From: CAYPEK01 sp964409645
GTDB lineage: Bacteria; UBP15; UBA6099
Direction of reading: 5' to 3'
Length of the DNA: 14,199 bases
Assembly: GCA_964409645.1 (NCBI GenBank)
Contig: CAYPEK010000108.1
Coordinates: 1 to 14,199 of the forward strand
Shown: piece after piece, positions 1-10,066 of the stretch
How positions within the stretch are numbered: position 1 is the stretch's first letter
How the letters are laid out: each line of letters starts with the position of its first letter
The notes under the pieces: model-generated
Seen by the model: the letters and a program-made list of their open reading frames with translations, nothing else
What the model was told of the DNA's origin: nothing
Databases searched by the model: none
Translations under genes and position numbers: made by a program

Positions 1-30
1 TTGAAACTTCCGCGCGCATAGCGTTGTTAT
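1..30 (+). promoter_or_regulatory. Possible promoter of the thioredoxin gene
   Basis: TTGAAA (1-6) and TGTTAT (25-30) are 18 bp apart, a plausible sigma-70 type pair. The small palindrome GTTATAAC (26-33) overlaps the -10. The window begins at the -35, so upstream elements cannot be seen. Confidence 0.4.
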
Positions 31-63
31 AACTCATGGCAGCAAAAAAAGGAGGTATAAACA

Positions 64-381
64 ATGTCTGCGGAACTAACTTTCACTGATGGGAATTTTG
101 AATCCGAAATTTCAAAGGGTGTAACCCTTATCGACTTCTGGGCGACGTGGTGCGGGCCGTGCAGGATGCAGGGACCGATTATCGAAAAGGTAGCCGCGAA
201 ATACACGGGCAAGGCGAAGATCGGCAAGATGGATGTCGATTCAAACCGCAACACTCCCGGCAGGTTCGGCATATCCGGCATTCCGACGCTGATCCTTTTC
301 AAGGACGGCCGTGAGGTGAAACGCTTTGTCGGCCTGCAGCAGGAAGCAGCGCTTGCGGCGGCAATCGATGCCGCGCTTTAA
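64..381 (+). CDS. trxA: Thioredoxin
   Basis: Small cytoplasmic thiol-disulfide oxidoreductase that reduces protein disulfides and is normally recharged by thioredoxin reductase. The 105-residue product is full length for the family. It has the active site W29-C-G-P-C33, the preceding DFWATW strand, and the cis-proline motif GIPTL (Pro74) facing the active site. There is no signal peptide, so it is cytoplasmic. A very strong ribosome site AAGGAGGT (49-56) lies 7 nt before the ATG and fixes the start. It appears monocistronic: a strong hairpin follows (434-464) and the next gene has its own promoter. No thioredoxin reductase gene is in the window. Identification is secure; which of possibly several thioredoxins in the genome this is cannot be told. 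Confidence 0.97.
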   Translation: MSAELTFTDGNFESEISKGVTLIDFWATWCGPCRMQGPIIEKVAAKYTGKAKIGKMDVDSNRNTPGRFGISGIPTLILFKDGREVKRFVGLQQEAALAAAIDAAL

Positions 382-433
382 GAAGTTCACCTTCAACTCA
401 CTCTTCATAATGTAGCCGCTCACGGATGACGTT

Positions 434-464
434 ACACAGGGGCACGAAACACGTGCCCCTGTGT
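434..464 (+). terminator. REP-like hairpin after trxA, possible terminator
   Basis: A 12-bp perfect inverted repeat (434-445 with 453-464), plus one inner G-C pair, closes a small loop. It is followed only by a short T-run (464-466). It contains the ACGTGCCCCT arm (451-460) found in three other intergenic hairpins of this window, so it is both a member of that repeat family and a likely transcript end for trxA. The weak T-tract makes intrinsic termination uncertain. Confidence 0.6.
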
Positions 465-510
465 TTCCGCGTGTCTCTCTCCTTCACGAAGCCAACGCCT
501 CTTCCATAAT

Positions 511-534
511 AATTATGGGCATATTCCCATAATT
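511..534. promoter_or_regulatory. Operator-like palindrome, copy 1
   Basis: AATTATGGG (511-519) and CCCATAATT (526-534) form a perfect 9-bp inverted repeat around CATATT. The site abuts the -35 box at 537. Its inner 20 bp match copy 2 (569-588) read on the opposite strand; shared consensus TTATGRGCATATTCYCATAA. Confidence 0.75.
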
Positions 535-536
535 CC

Positions 537-565
537 TTGACATGCGGCCCGTGGTTTCTTATCCT
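537..565 (+). promoter_or_regulatory. Promoter of the DUF134/NifX-like operon
   Basis: A perfect -35 TTGACA (537-542) is followed after 17 bp by TATCCT (560-565), predicting a start near 572. It is flanked by two copies of one palindrome, the downstream copy covering the predicted start site. That geometry suits repression, probably by the DUF134 protein itself (inference). Confidence 0.75.
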
Positions 566-568
566 TAT

Positions 569-588
569 TTATGAGAATATGCTCATAA
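569..588. promoter_or_regulatory. Operator-like palindrome, copy 2
   Basis: TTATGAG (569-575), AATATG, CTCATAA (582-588). Read on the minus strand it equals copy 1 except for one symmetric A/G pair. Its centre is 56 bp from that of copy 1, about five helical turns, so both could be bound on the same face of the DNA. It overlaps the predicted transcription start. Confidence 0.75.
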
Positions 589-601
589 TCGGGGAAAGGT
601 T

Positions 602-1069
602 ATGCCTCGACCAAGAAAATGCAGATACATCGAAACCGCGGCGGCGGGGCAATGTTTCAAGCCTTGCGCGAGCGGTCACGCGTCGAAGAACGCTATCACT
701 TTGTTTCTCGACGAACTCGAAGCGATCCGGCTCGGCGATCTCGAAGGGTTGAGCCAAGAAGATGCCGCCGCGAAGATGGAGATATCGCGTTCCACGTTTG
801 CAAGGACAATTGACGCGGCGCACAGGAAAATCGCGGAGGCACTCGTATCGTCCAAGCCAATTGCAATCGAGGGCGAGGCGACGGACGACGAAAAGCGGAA
901 GTTCAAATGCGAGGGATGTGGCCGCAAATGGGCGACGGAATCCGGAACCGGATGTCCCAAGGAGTGCCCCAAGTGCGGCGGGAATGATTTTCACCGGACG
1001 AACTGCGGGCGGCGCTATCAGAGGCAGTCGGCCGACGGCGGCCGTTGCTGCGGCCGGGACAAGGATTAA
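602..1069 (+). CDS. DUF134 family DNA-binding protein with C-terminal Cys-rich zinc-ribbon tail
   Basis: Predicted transcription regulator of the DUF134 (COG1342) family. The 155-residue product starts with the family signature MPRPRKCR and has the conserved FLDELEAIRLGDLEGLSQ block (35-52). A helix-turn-helix resembling sigma factor region 4 follows (about 50-77, SQEDAAAKMEISRSTFARTI). The C-terminal third carries cysteines C103, C106, C118, C122, C125, C135 and C149-C150, enough for a zinc ribbon or Fe-S site; many DUF134 proteins are shorter here. GGGGA (591-595) precedes the ATG. It is followed after 51 nt by a NifX-like gene, a pairing common in anaerobes. Autoregulation through the two flanking palindromes is likely but inferred. 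The ligand or signal is unknown; a metal or Fe-S cue is one possibility. Confidence 0.88.
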   Translation: MPRPRKCRYIETAAAGQCFKPCASGHASKNAITLFLDELEAIRLGDLEGLSQEDAAAKMEISRSTFARTIDAAHRKIAEALVSSKPIAIEGEATDDEKRKFKCEGCGRKWATESGTGCPKECPKCGGNDFHRTNCGRRYQRQSADGGRCCGRDKD

Positions 1070-1120
1070 GACGCGCTATTGCGCAACAGCAAATAAAATG
1101 GACGAAGAAGGAGAAATATT

Positions 1121-1525
1121 ATGTCGGATAGTTTTATTGTAGCGGTACCCAGTGAGGCGCCCGGCGGGCTGGAGGCGAGAACGTCGGGGCATTTCGGCCA
1201 CTGCGATGTCTTCACTCTCGTCACGATAGAAGACGGAAAGGTCGGCGAGATTTCTCTCCAACAGAACGTCGGACACGAACAAGGCGGCTGCATGGCGCCG
1301 GTGACGCTTCTCGCGAGCCGGAACGTAAAAGCGCTGATCGCCGGCGGGATGGGAATGCGCCCGCTCGCGGGTTTCGGTTCGGTCGGCATTCAGGTGTTCT
1401 TCAACAACGGGCTCGATCGCGTCGGGGATGTGGTCGGCGCGTTTGCCTCAGGGCAACTCCCCCGGTTTTCGCAGAACAACGTATGCGGCGGAGGCGGCAA
1501 CCCCGGCGGCTGCGGCGGACACTAA
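1121..1525 (+). CDS. NifX/NifB-like dinitrogenase iron-molybdenum cofactor family protein
   Basis: Small protein of the COG1433 family, whose members hold Fe-S or Fe-Mo clusters or act in their delivery. Visible family marks are the N-terminal strand FIVAVPS, the motif TSGHFGHCDVF (21-31) with candidate cluster ligands H24, H27 and C28, and the loop GGMGMRPL (75-82). The 134-residue product ends in a glycine/cysteine tail with C122 and C131, which could bind metal. AAGGAG (1108-1113) lies 7 nt before the ATG. It belongs to one transcription unit with the DUF134 gene. No nif structural genes, NifB radical SAM protein or Mrp-type ATPase is in view, so nitrogen fixation should not be inferred; a general Fe-S or metal-handling role is more likely. 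Confidence 0.88.
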   Translation: MSDSFIVAVPSEAPGGLEARTSGHFGHCDVFTLVTIEDGKVGEISLQQNVGHEQGGCMAPVTLLASRNVKALIAGGMGMRPLAGFGSVGIQVFFNNGLDRVGDVVGAFASGQLPRFSQNNVCGGGGNPGGCGGH

Positions 1526-1581
1526 CCGCCCTTATCTTAAATGCGTTGCTTTCCCGAGGCGGATGTGAGAGAATCGGAGTT

Positions 1582-2883
1582 ATGCGGATTCCCGATCATT
1601 TGCCGACCACTCTCATCGACCGCTCGGTGTTAAGCTGGCATGAACTAGGGCTGGCCGAATTCATGCTCCAGATCGAGATGGAGTTCGACTGCTCTCTCGA
1701 TGCCGACCGCCTCGCCCGTGCGCTCGATCTTCTTCTCGACGCGGAACCCGTACTCGGTTGCAGACTCGCAACAAATCCTATCCTGCCGTACTGGAAAAGA
1801 GTCAGTGGCGACGAGCGAAAAATATTCAGCATAGCCGCTGCGGAGCTTGAATACGATTCTTTCAGAGTGGAGCCGATCGATTTCACTTCCGGTCCGCAGG
1901 TGAAAGCGTGTCTGTTCCGCGCGGCGGACGGCGACCGGCTGTTGCTGAAAGTCTCCCATGTCGCCGCCGACGCGGGAGGGACAAAAGAGACCGCCGCCCG
2001 CCTCGCGGATATTTATTCACGACTAGGAAACGACCCACATTACATCCCCGAACCGAACCTGCGCGGCGACAGGGGTATTGCCCAGCTTTTCCGGCAGGTG
2101 CCGATCGGCAAAATTCCGGTGGTGTTTTCCGATTTCCTGCGCGGCACTTGGACACACACCGCACCCCCACCCACACTCACACTGCCTCTCCCGGAAATCG
2201 ACGCTCACCGCCGGGAACTCGCTTATACCGTCCGGAGCCTCGATGTTGAAAGGACTGCCGCATTGTCGGCGTACGGTCGCGAGCGACACGCCACGCTCAA
2301 CGACATGGTGATCGCCGCCGCGTTCCGAGCACTTGCCGCCACCGCGCACTGGGACGGCAGCGCCGGTCTCTTCCTGCAGATGACTTTCGACTACAGGCGA
2401 TGGTATCTTCCCTCCGGGCGCGCAGGAGGAATCTGCAACCTGAGCGGATTCGAATATCCGACCCCCGGCAGCGAGCTGGGCGCGGATTTTGAAGCGACAC
2501 TTGCGCGCATCAGCACGTTCACGCGCCGTCGCAAGGAACGCATGCCCGGTCTCGCGATCGCATTCACCAGTCCGGTCCTGCTGTCGCTTCCGTACTTCGG
2601 CCTCAAGACATTTTTCAAAGCGCTGGAAGGCGGACTGATCGCGAATAAAAACCATCCGGACACGTTCACCAACATGGGCCCGATCGAAAAAGAAACCCTA
2701 ATGTTCGGCAAAAACCCGCCGCGAAGAGCATGGATGCTTGTGCCTCCGATTTACCCGCCGATATTCGGCTTCGGAATGAGCGGCTACGCGGGGAGCCTCA
2801 CCCTCTCTTCAGGCGGCCCGCGACCAATCATGGAAACAGCGGAGAACTTCTTAGACGCTTTAATGAACGAACTGCCCTCCTGA
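1582..2883 (+). CDS. Stand-alone condensation/acyltransferase-fold protein
   Basis: 433-residue protein resembling NRPS condensation domains, alcohol O-acetyltransferases and wax-ester-synthase-like acyltransferases, which join an acyl group to an amine or alcohol. The catalytic motif HHxxxDG is present in altered form as S125-H-V-A-A-D-A131: the second (catalytic) His126 and Asp130 remain, the first His is Ser and the Gly is Ala. Other superfamily-like stretches are LNDMVIAAAFRALA (239-252), MTFDYRRWYLP (267-277) and TFTNMGPI (361-368). No carrier or adenylation domain is attached or nearby, and there is no signal peptide. An in-frame ATG at 1483 would add 33 Arg-rich residues and overlap the NifX-like gene; the ATG at 1582 with CGGAG just upstream is preferred. 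It starts 56 nt after the NifX-like gene and may be cotranscribed. Substrate unknown. Confidence 0.7.
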   Translation: MRIPDHLPTTLIDRSVLSWHELGLAEFMLQIEMEFDCSLDADRLARALDLLLDAEPVLGCRLATNPILPYWKRVSGDERKIFSIAAAELEYDSFRVEPIDFTSGPQVKACLFRAADGDRLLLKVSHVAADAGGTKETAARLADIYSRLGNDPHYIPEPNLRGDRGIAQLFRQVPIGKIPVVFSDFLRGTWTHTAPPPTLTLPLPEIDAHRRELAYTVRSLDVERTAALSAYGRERHATLNDMVIAAAFRALAATAHWDGSAGLFLQMTFDYRRWYLPSGRAGGICNLSGFEYPTPGSELGADFEATLARISTFTRRRKERMPGLAIAFTSPVLLSLPYFGLKTFFKALEGGLIANKNHPDTFTNMGPIEKETLMFGKNPPRRAWMLVPPIYPPIFGFGMSGYAGSLTLSSGGPRPIMETAENFLDALMNELPS

Positions 2884-3059
2884 ATCTCAGTGAAATTTTA
2901 AGCAAGGCACACTCGGAACCCAGCGCGCAAAAACGCTGAAAAGAAACTTATTTATAGTACCGTTTTTACAGCTCTTGTCGTATTTTTCACATACTTTTAC
3001 ACCTTCCGCTTGAAATACGCGCGCATTAGTTCTATTAATTTAAGGATATTTTCTAATTT

Positions 3060-3080
3060 CGGAACAGATATACTGTTCCG
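3060..3080 (+). promoter_or_regulatory. Palindrome in the ppdK leader, overlapping a possible -10 box
   Basis: CGGAACAG (3060-3067) and CTGTTCCG (3073-3080) form a perfect 8-bp inverted repeat with a 5-nt centre, ending 6 nt before the ribosome site AAGGAGG (3087-3093). TATACT (3069-3074) inside it could be a -10 box, but no convincing -35 lies 16-18 bp upstream. It is either an operator over the promoter or an mRNA hairpin just before the ribosome site. Confidence 0.5.
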
Positions 3081-3097
3081 GTGCCTAAGGAGGATTT

Positions 3098-5881
<2,784 letters not shown>

Positions 5882-5898
5882 TCTGACACAGTAACCGG

Positions 5899-5938
5899 AA
5901 AAGGCGCGCCGTCCGAAAGCGGCGCGCCTTTTTTATTT
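5899..5938 (+). terminator. Rho-independent terminator of ppdK
   Basis: A 13-bp perfect stem (5899-5911 with 5920-5932), GC-rich core GGCGCGCC, 8-nt loop, and a T-rich run (5929-5938) directly after the core. It begins 17 nt after the ppdK stop codon. Confidence 0.95.
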
Positions 5939-6030
5939 CCCGTTCCGCTCGGCGCGTTGCGCGTTTGACTTTATTAAGTTTACAAATATAAATTCATTAT
6001 TTACTTCGACTGCGGAGAACTGCGAAAGAT

Positions 6031-7500
6031 ATGATTTCATTTATAAAATATCAGCCGCTCGATGCGCGTATGAAAGTAGGCCTTGTAATTCTTCTCGCAT
6101 TCGCGACAGCCTTTGTTTACGTGCCGGCCGCCGCCGCCTCGGATGCAATCAAACCCGTAATCAACCCCATCCACATAGAGAAAACAGACCGCATCCTCGT
6201 GATCGCACCGCACCCGGACGACGAGAGTCTCGCCACCGCCGGCCTGATCCGTCACGCGGTCGAGCGCCAGATTCCGGTCCTCGTCGTACTCATGAACAAC
6301 GGCGACGGCTATAAAAAAGCCGTGCAGATCAAGTTCAGAACACTTAATCCGACTCCGGATCAATTTAAAAATCTCGGCGAAATAAGACATCTCGAAAGCC
6401 TCACCGCGATGAAATCGCTCGGGCTCACGGATAAAGACGTTATCTATCTTTCGTACCCCGACGGCGGCACCAACACGTTGTTAAACGAAGCGTGGGACTG
6501 CGACAAGCTGCACACGGGCGCGAACGGCTCGAATCACTCGCCCTACTCTTTCGGCTACGAAAAAAACGCCCCTTACTGCGGCGAGAACGTCGTGAAAAAT
6601 CTCGAACAGATAATCGCCTCCTTTATGCCTTCGATGGTTTTCTTTCCCGACCCCGGTGACGACCACCACGATCACTGGGCGACCGCCGCGTTCGTCAAAT
6701 ACACGCTGACCAAAATGGATTATGCCGGTAAGCAATACACCTATCTCGTCCATAAAGGGCGGAGCTGGCCCGTGCCGTGGAAGTACAAACCGGACATGCC
6801 CATGCTGCCCCCGCAAAACCTCGTCGGTTACGATGAGAAATGGTACGAACTCCGCCTCTCGACGGCCGATGAAAAACTCAAACACGCCGCCGTCGGCAAA
6901 TATGTTTCGCAAAAAGGAATGATGGAACCATTCCTCGAATCGTTCGTCAGAAAAAATGAACTCTTCGCGGAATACCCGACAATAAAAGTCGAGACGACCA
7001 AGAGATTCCCGAAATTCTTCTCGACGCAGATCATGCCGGACATCGTTTTCCGCGACCCGCCGGGCGACTCCAAGCCCTACAGATACACCGCCGGAGACAT
7101 CGCCGCCGTCGGCCTCGTTTACAACGGCGAATACCTCTGGATCGCCTTGCAGACACGGAAAAATATTTCGCCGGAAATCCCTTATGGATTCCACCTGAGA
7201 ATCTTTGGAAAGAACGGCGTCAGCCGCATCGACATTAAAGTGAAAGGCGGCCGCATTTACTCCGAGAAACCCGCGAAAAGCAGCATCACCTACGACTCTA
7301 TCATCCCGTTCGAAACCGAAAAAGACAGGATCGTCGTGCAGCTCCCCGCTTCGATATTCGCCGACCAGACCCGGAAATTCATGCTGAATGTCGATACATT
7401 CAACCCGAAGACCTCCAAGCGAATCGACAGAACCGCATGGCGCATCTTCGAGCTTCAGCAAAATGGATTGTCAAAAGGAGAAATTAAAAATGAAAAGTAA
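6031..7500 (+). CDS. Exported PIG-L (LmbE-like) deacetylase with C-terminal beta-sandwich-like region
   Basis: Probable zinc-dependent N-deacetylase acting on N-acetylated sugars. Residues 1-37 form a signal peptide (basic start, hydrophobic core 15-35, AAA before SDA), so it works outside the cytoplasm. The PIG-L domain (about 52-270) shows the motif APHPDDE (zinc ligands H61, D64) and the second motif D-H212-H-D-H215-W, equivalent to the HxxH of MshB, where the last His binds zinc and the first is catalytic. Residues about 330-475 look like a beta-rich accessory, possibly carbohydrate-binding, domain (weak, inferred). An internal ATG at 6070 would also give a signal peptide, but GGAG (6014-6017) favours 6031. 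The 3' end overlaps the fucosidase start by 11 nt, so the two are coupled. Substrate unknown; GlcNAc-type glycans are a guess from the neighbour. Confidence 0.85.
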   Translation: MISFIKYQPLDARMKVGLVILLAFATAFVYVPAAAASDAIKPVINPIHIEKTDRILVIAPHPDDESLATAGLIRHAVERQIPVLVVLMNNGDGYKKAVQIKFRTLNPTPDQFKNLGEIRHLESLTAMKSLGLTDKDVIYLSYPDGGTNTLLNEAWDCDKLHTGANGSNHSPYSFGYEKNAPYCGENVVKNLEQIIASFMPSMVFFPDPGDDHHDHWATAAFVKYTLTKMDYAGKQYTYLVHKGRSWPVPWKYKPDMPMLPPQNLVGYDEKWYELRLSTADEKLKHAAVGKYVSQKGMMEPFLESFVRKNELFAEYPTIKVETTKRFPKFFSTQIMPDIVFRDPPGDSKPYRYTAGDIAAVGLVYNGEYLWIALQTRKNISPEIPYGFHLRIFGKNGVSRIDIKVKGGRIYSEKPAKSSITYDSIIPFETEKDRIVVQLPASIFADQTRKFMLNVDTFNPKTSKRIDRTAWRIFELQQNGLSKGEIKNEK

Positions 7501-8917
7501 GATCGCCTCGCTCATTCTGACCGCGCTCTTCTGCGCCGCTGTCTCGCTCGCGGCCTCAGCAGCCGAAAAAAAGTACGGCCCGGGCTGGGACTCGCTCGAC
7601 GCCCGCCCCATACCCTCTTGGTACGACGAGGCGAAATTCGGCATATTCATCCACTGGGGCGACTACGCTGTCCCGGCATACGGCGAATGGTACTGGTACA
7701 ACATGAACCGGAAAGACTCCGACACGTGGAAGTTCCACGAGAAGATTTTCAGCGAAAGGACAAAATATCAGGACTTCGCGCCGCAGTTCAAGGCGGAACT
7801 GTTCGACCCCGCGCAGTGGGCCGACGTCTTCTCGCGCTCAGGCGCGAAATACATCGTCCTCACCTCAAAACACCACGACGGATTCGCGATGTATCCCTCC
7901 GACTTTTCTTGGAACTGGAACAGCTACGACATCGGCCCGCACCGCGATCTGCTCGGCGATCTCACGGAAGCCGTCCGCGCGAAAGGCCTCAAAATGGGCT
8001 ACTACTACTCGCTATACGAATGGTACAACCCGCTCTATCTGCGCCACTTCGACATGTACGTCGATTCCCACATGATCCCGCAGATTAAGGAACTCGTCGA
8101 AAAATACAAACCGTCGGTCCTCTGGACGGACGGCGAATGGGACAAAACCGCCGAGCAGTGGAAAAGCCGCGAGATCATAAGCTGGCTCTACAACGAATCG
8201 TCCGTGCGCGACGAGCTCGTCATCAACGACCGCTGGGGCAGCGACACGCGCTCGAAACACGGCGGCTTCTACACGAGCGAAAACGAAGACGTCACCACCG
8301 GCGGCAGAGCCACCGCGCTCCGCAAATGGGAGGAGTGCCACACGTTCGGCGCCGCGTGGGGCTACAACCGCGCCGATAACGCGGACAACATTCTAACCAC
8401 ACAGAATATCATCCAGATGCTCATCGAAGTCGTCAGCCGCGGCGGCAACCTGCTGCTCAACATCGGGCCGACCGCCGACGGGCGCATCCCGGACATCATG
8501 CAGGAACGCCTGCTCGACATGGGCGCGTGGCTGAAAGTCAACGGAGACGCGATATACGGCACGCACGCATGGCGCGTGATGTCCGACGGCTCCGAAATTC
8601 AGGACCCGATGGCCGGCCGCTCCGGCCCCGGCAACCTCTCAAAACTTTCGAAATACAATCCGAAAAAAACAAAACTCGTCCGCTACACAGCTAAAGGCGG
8701 CGACGTTTATGCAATCGCGCTCGCGTGGCCGGGGAAGAAACTCGTGCTCTCGCAGCCGAAACCGTCCGACGCAACGACAGTGAAAATGCTCGGCGTCTCC
8801 GGCGACCTGAAATGGCGGGTCGAGGACGGCAAAATGGTCATCGAAATGCCGCCCCTCACAGTTGACGCCGCGCCATGCAAATACGCCTACGCGTTCAAAC
8901 TGTCCGATGTGAAATAA
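7490..8917 (+). CDS. Exported GH29 alpha-L-fucosidase
   Basis: Retaining glycosidase releasing terminal alpha-L-fucose. The 475-residue protein has a signal peptide (1-24, ASAA before EKK). Family GH29 marks are WYDEAKFGIFIHWGDYAVPAY near the mature start, SKHHDGFAMYPS, GYYYSLYEW, the nucleophile strand PSVLWTDGEWD with Asp214, and RGGNLLLNIGPTADG. The last ~110 residues form the usual small beta domain. An in-frame ATG at 7388 lies inside the upstream gene; the ATG at 7490 is chosen because AAGGAG (7475-7480) is 9 nt upstream and a signal peptide follows at once. It overlaps the deacetylase gene by 11 nt, implying translational coupling and joint use on a fucosylated, N-acetylated glycan. 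The acid/base residue is not assigned because it varies within the family. Confidence 0.95.
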   Translation: MKSKIASLILTALFCAAVSLAASAAEKKYGPGWDSLDARPIPSWYDEAKFGIFIHWGDYAVPAYGEWYWYNMNRKDSDTWKFHEKIFSERTKYQDFAPQFKAELFDPAQWADVFSRSGAKYIVLTSKHHDGFAMYPSDFSWNWNSYDIGPHRDLLGDLTEAVRAKGLKMGYYYSLYEWYNPLYLRHFDMYVDSHMIPQIKELVEKYKPSVLWTDGEWDKTAEQWKSREIISWLYNESSVRDELVINDRWGSDTRSKHGGFYTSENEDVTTGGRATALRKWEECHTFGAAWGYNRADNADNILTTQNIIQMLIEVVSRGGNLLLNIGPTADGRIPDIMQERLLDMGAWLKVNGDAIYGTHAWRVMSDGSEIQDPMAGRSGPGNLSKLSKYNPKKTKLVRYTAKGGDVYAIALAWPGKKLVLSQPKPSDATTVKMLGVSGDLKWRVEDGKMVIEMPPLTVDAAPCKYAYAFKLSDVK

Positions 8918-8946
8918 AATTATTGTTTATGGCGATTGTATAAAGT

Positions 8947-8973
8947 AGGGGCATGCTGCACGTGCCCCTTTTT
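8947..8973 (+). terminator. Terminator of the fucosidase operon (REP-like hairpin)
   Basis: AGGGGCA (8947-8953) pairs with TGCCCCT (8963-8969), followed by TTTTT (8969-8973). It carries the same ACGTGCCCCT arm (8960-8969) as the hairpins near 450 and 11040-11094. It lies between convergent genes and may also serve the minus-strand gene, though the T-run on that side is poor. Confidence 0.75.
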
Positions 8974-8983
8974 ACATAAAAAA

Positions 8984-9856
8984 TTATTTCAAATAAATCC
9001 ACGGGTCGGGAGAGTACGACTTCAGCTTGTCCGGGAAGAGGCCGGGCTGCACTCCCTTCGGCGCGCTCACGACTTTGCCCGCCGTCACTTCGAATGCGTA
9101 CGTTTTGGAGGGTTCTCCGTTTTTCAGAAGCACGAGTTCGTATTTACCGTCCTTGCCCGTGATGTCTCCTTCTCCGAGCCACTTCGTGAGATGCTTTTCG
9201 TCCTCATAAAAAAGGCCGAACGACACTCCGTATGTGGAGCAAGATTCATAGAACAGCCCCTCCATGTGCCCTTTCGCAATATAAACACCGTCGCGGAACA
9301 ACTGCACCTGAACGTCCGCGCCATCCATCCCGCATTTCCCCGGCCCGCCGCCGTACGCGTTCACCCTGACCGCGGGCTGCGCCGATAATTGCAGCGACGC
9401 CATCGCCGCCCAGTCGCCGCCGATATACACGCTCTTCAGTCCGTACTGCTCCACCACTGAAACGTCGTACTTGAGTTCGTAGAATTTTTTGCCGCTATAC
9501 GAGATGCTTAGTGTATAAGCCCCCGATTTCATCTGCGACGGCTTTATTTTATCCTTCACGCTTTGCGAGTCCGTAAAGCACGCCGGCGATCCGTCGGACG
9601 CATACGTTTCGGAGCACGGGTACGCCTGTTCGAACACCTTGTTTCCCGCGCTGTCAGTTATGGCAAACGTAATCTCGCCGCCGCCGACTCCGTAAAAATT
9701 CATGCTAAGGTCACCGAGAAAATTGTCGCTGTCGTAGTTGTACGTAATAACGCTGAGAAGCGACTGCAGGTCCACCTTCAGCGCCTCTTCGGACCGTGCT
9801 GTCGCGCCAGTCGAAAGAACCACAGCCGCAACTACCATTAAAAACAGCCTCTTCAT
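8984..9856 (-). CDS. Exported protein of unknown function
   Basis: 290 residues. I do not recognise a family. Residues 1-20 are a typical signal peptide (MKRLFLMVV..., ATA before RSEE), so the mature protein is periplasmic or secreted. The body alternates short polar turns and beta strands (for example GGEITFAITDSAGNKVFEQAYP and GAYTLSISYSGKKFYELKYDVSV), suggesting two beta-sandwich units, about 30-135 and 150-265. Four cysteines (C81, C93, C175, C206) could form disulfides. GGAGG (9863-9867, minus strand) lies 6 nt before the ATG and supports the start. It converges with the fucosidase gene, ends 10 nt from the shared hairpin, and is divergent from the rhodanese gene. A TATAAT on the minus strand (9920 to 9915) could be its -10, but no -35 is evident. 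Confidence 0.8.
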   Translation of the reverse strand: MKRLFLMVVAAVVLSTGATARSEEALKVDLQSLLSVITYNYDSDNFLGDLSMNFYGVGGGEITFAITDSAGNKVFEQAYPCSETYASDGSPACFTDSQSVKDKIKPSQMKSGAYTLSISYSGKKFYELKYDVSVVEQYGLKSVYIGGDWAAMASLQLSAQPAVRVNAYGGGPGKCGMDGADVQVQLFRDGVYIAKGHMEGLFYESCSTYGVSFGLFYEDEKHLTKWLGEGDITGKDGKYELVLLKNGEPSKTYAFEVTAGKVVSAPKGVQPGLFPDKLKSYSPDPWIYLK

Positions 9857-9977
9857 ATTCCGCCTCCGTCGATCATATTATTTCAGCGATAATCTACCCA
9901 GATGAATGATGTTAATTATAACCGCTGCCGGCCTCCCGCGCATTACGGCGCGTCAAAAGCCCAATTCCGCCGCCGAT

Positions 9978-10005
9978 TTGTTTTTTGCCGGAACTTTTGT
10001 AGAAT
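9978..10005 (+). promoter_or_regulatory. Possible promoter of the rhodanese/peroxiredoxin unit
   Basis: TTGTTT (9978-9983) and TAGAAT (10000-10005) are 16 bp apart, within an AT-rich stretch between divergent genes. Predicted start near 10012, about 55 nt before the ATG. Confidence 0.4.
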
Positions 10006-10066
10006 TTTATTTGTTAGATTTCAGGACAACTCTTTTTTTAGAAAATGAAAGGAATATTTTTGTCGA

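Noticed and set aside
1121..1525. Nitrogen fixation gene cluster
   Set aside because: The NifX-like family is widespread in non-fixing anaerobes, and no nifHDK, nifE, nifN or nifB gene is present.
1483..1581. 33-codon upstream extension of the condensation-like gene
   Set aside because: It overlaps the NifX-like gene, is Arg-rich (MRRRRQPRRLRR) as an out-of-frame reading of the Gly/Cys tail, and has no ribosome site.
1582..2883. Nonribosomal peptide synthetase cluster
   Set aside because: Only one condensation-fold protein is seen, with no adenylation, carrier or thioesterase domain on either side.
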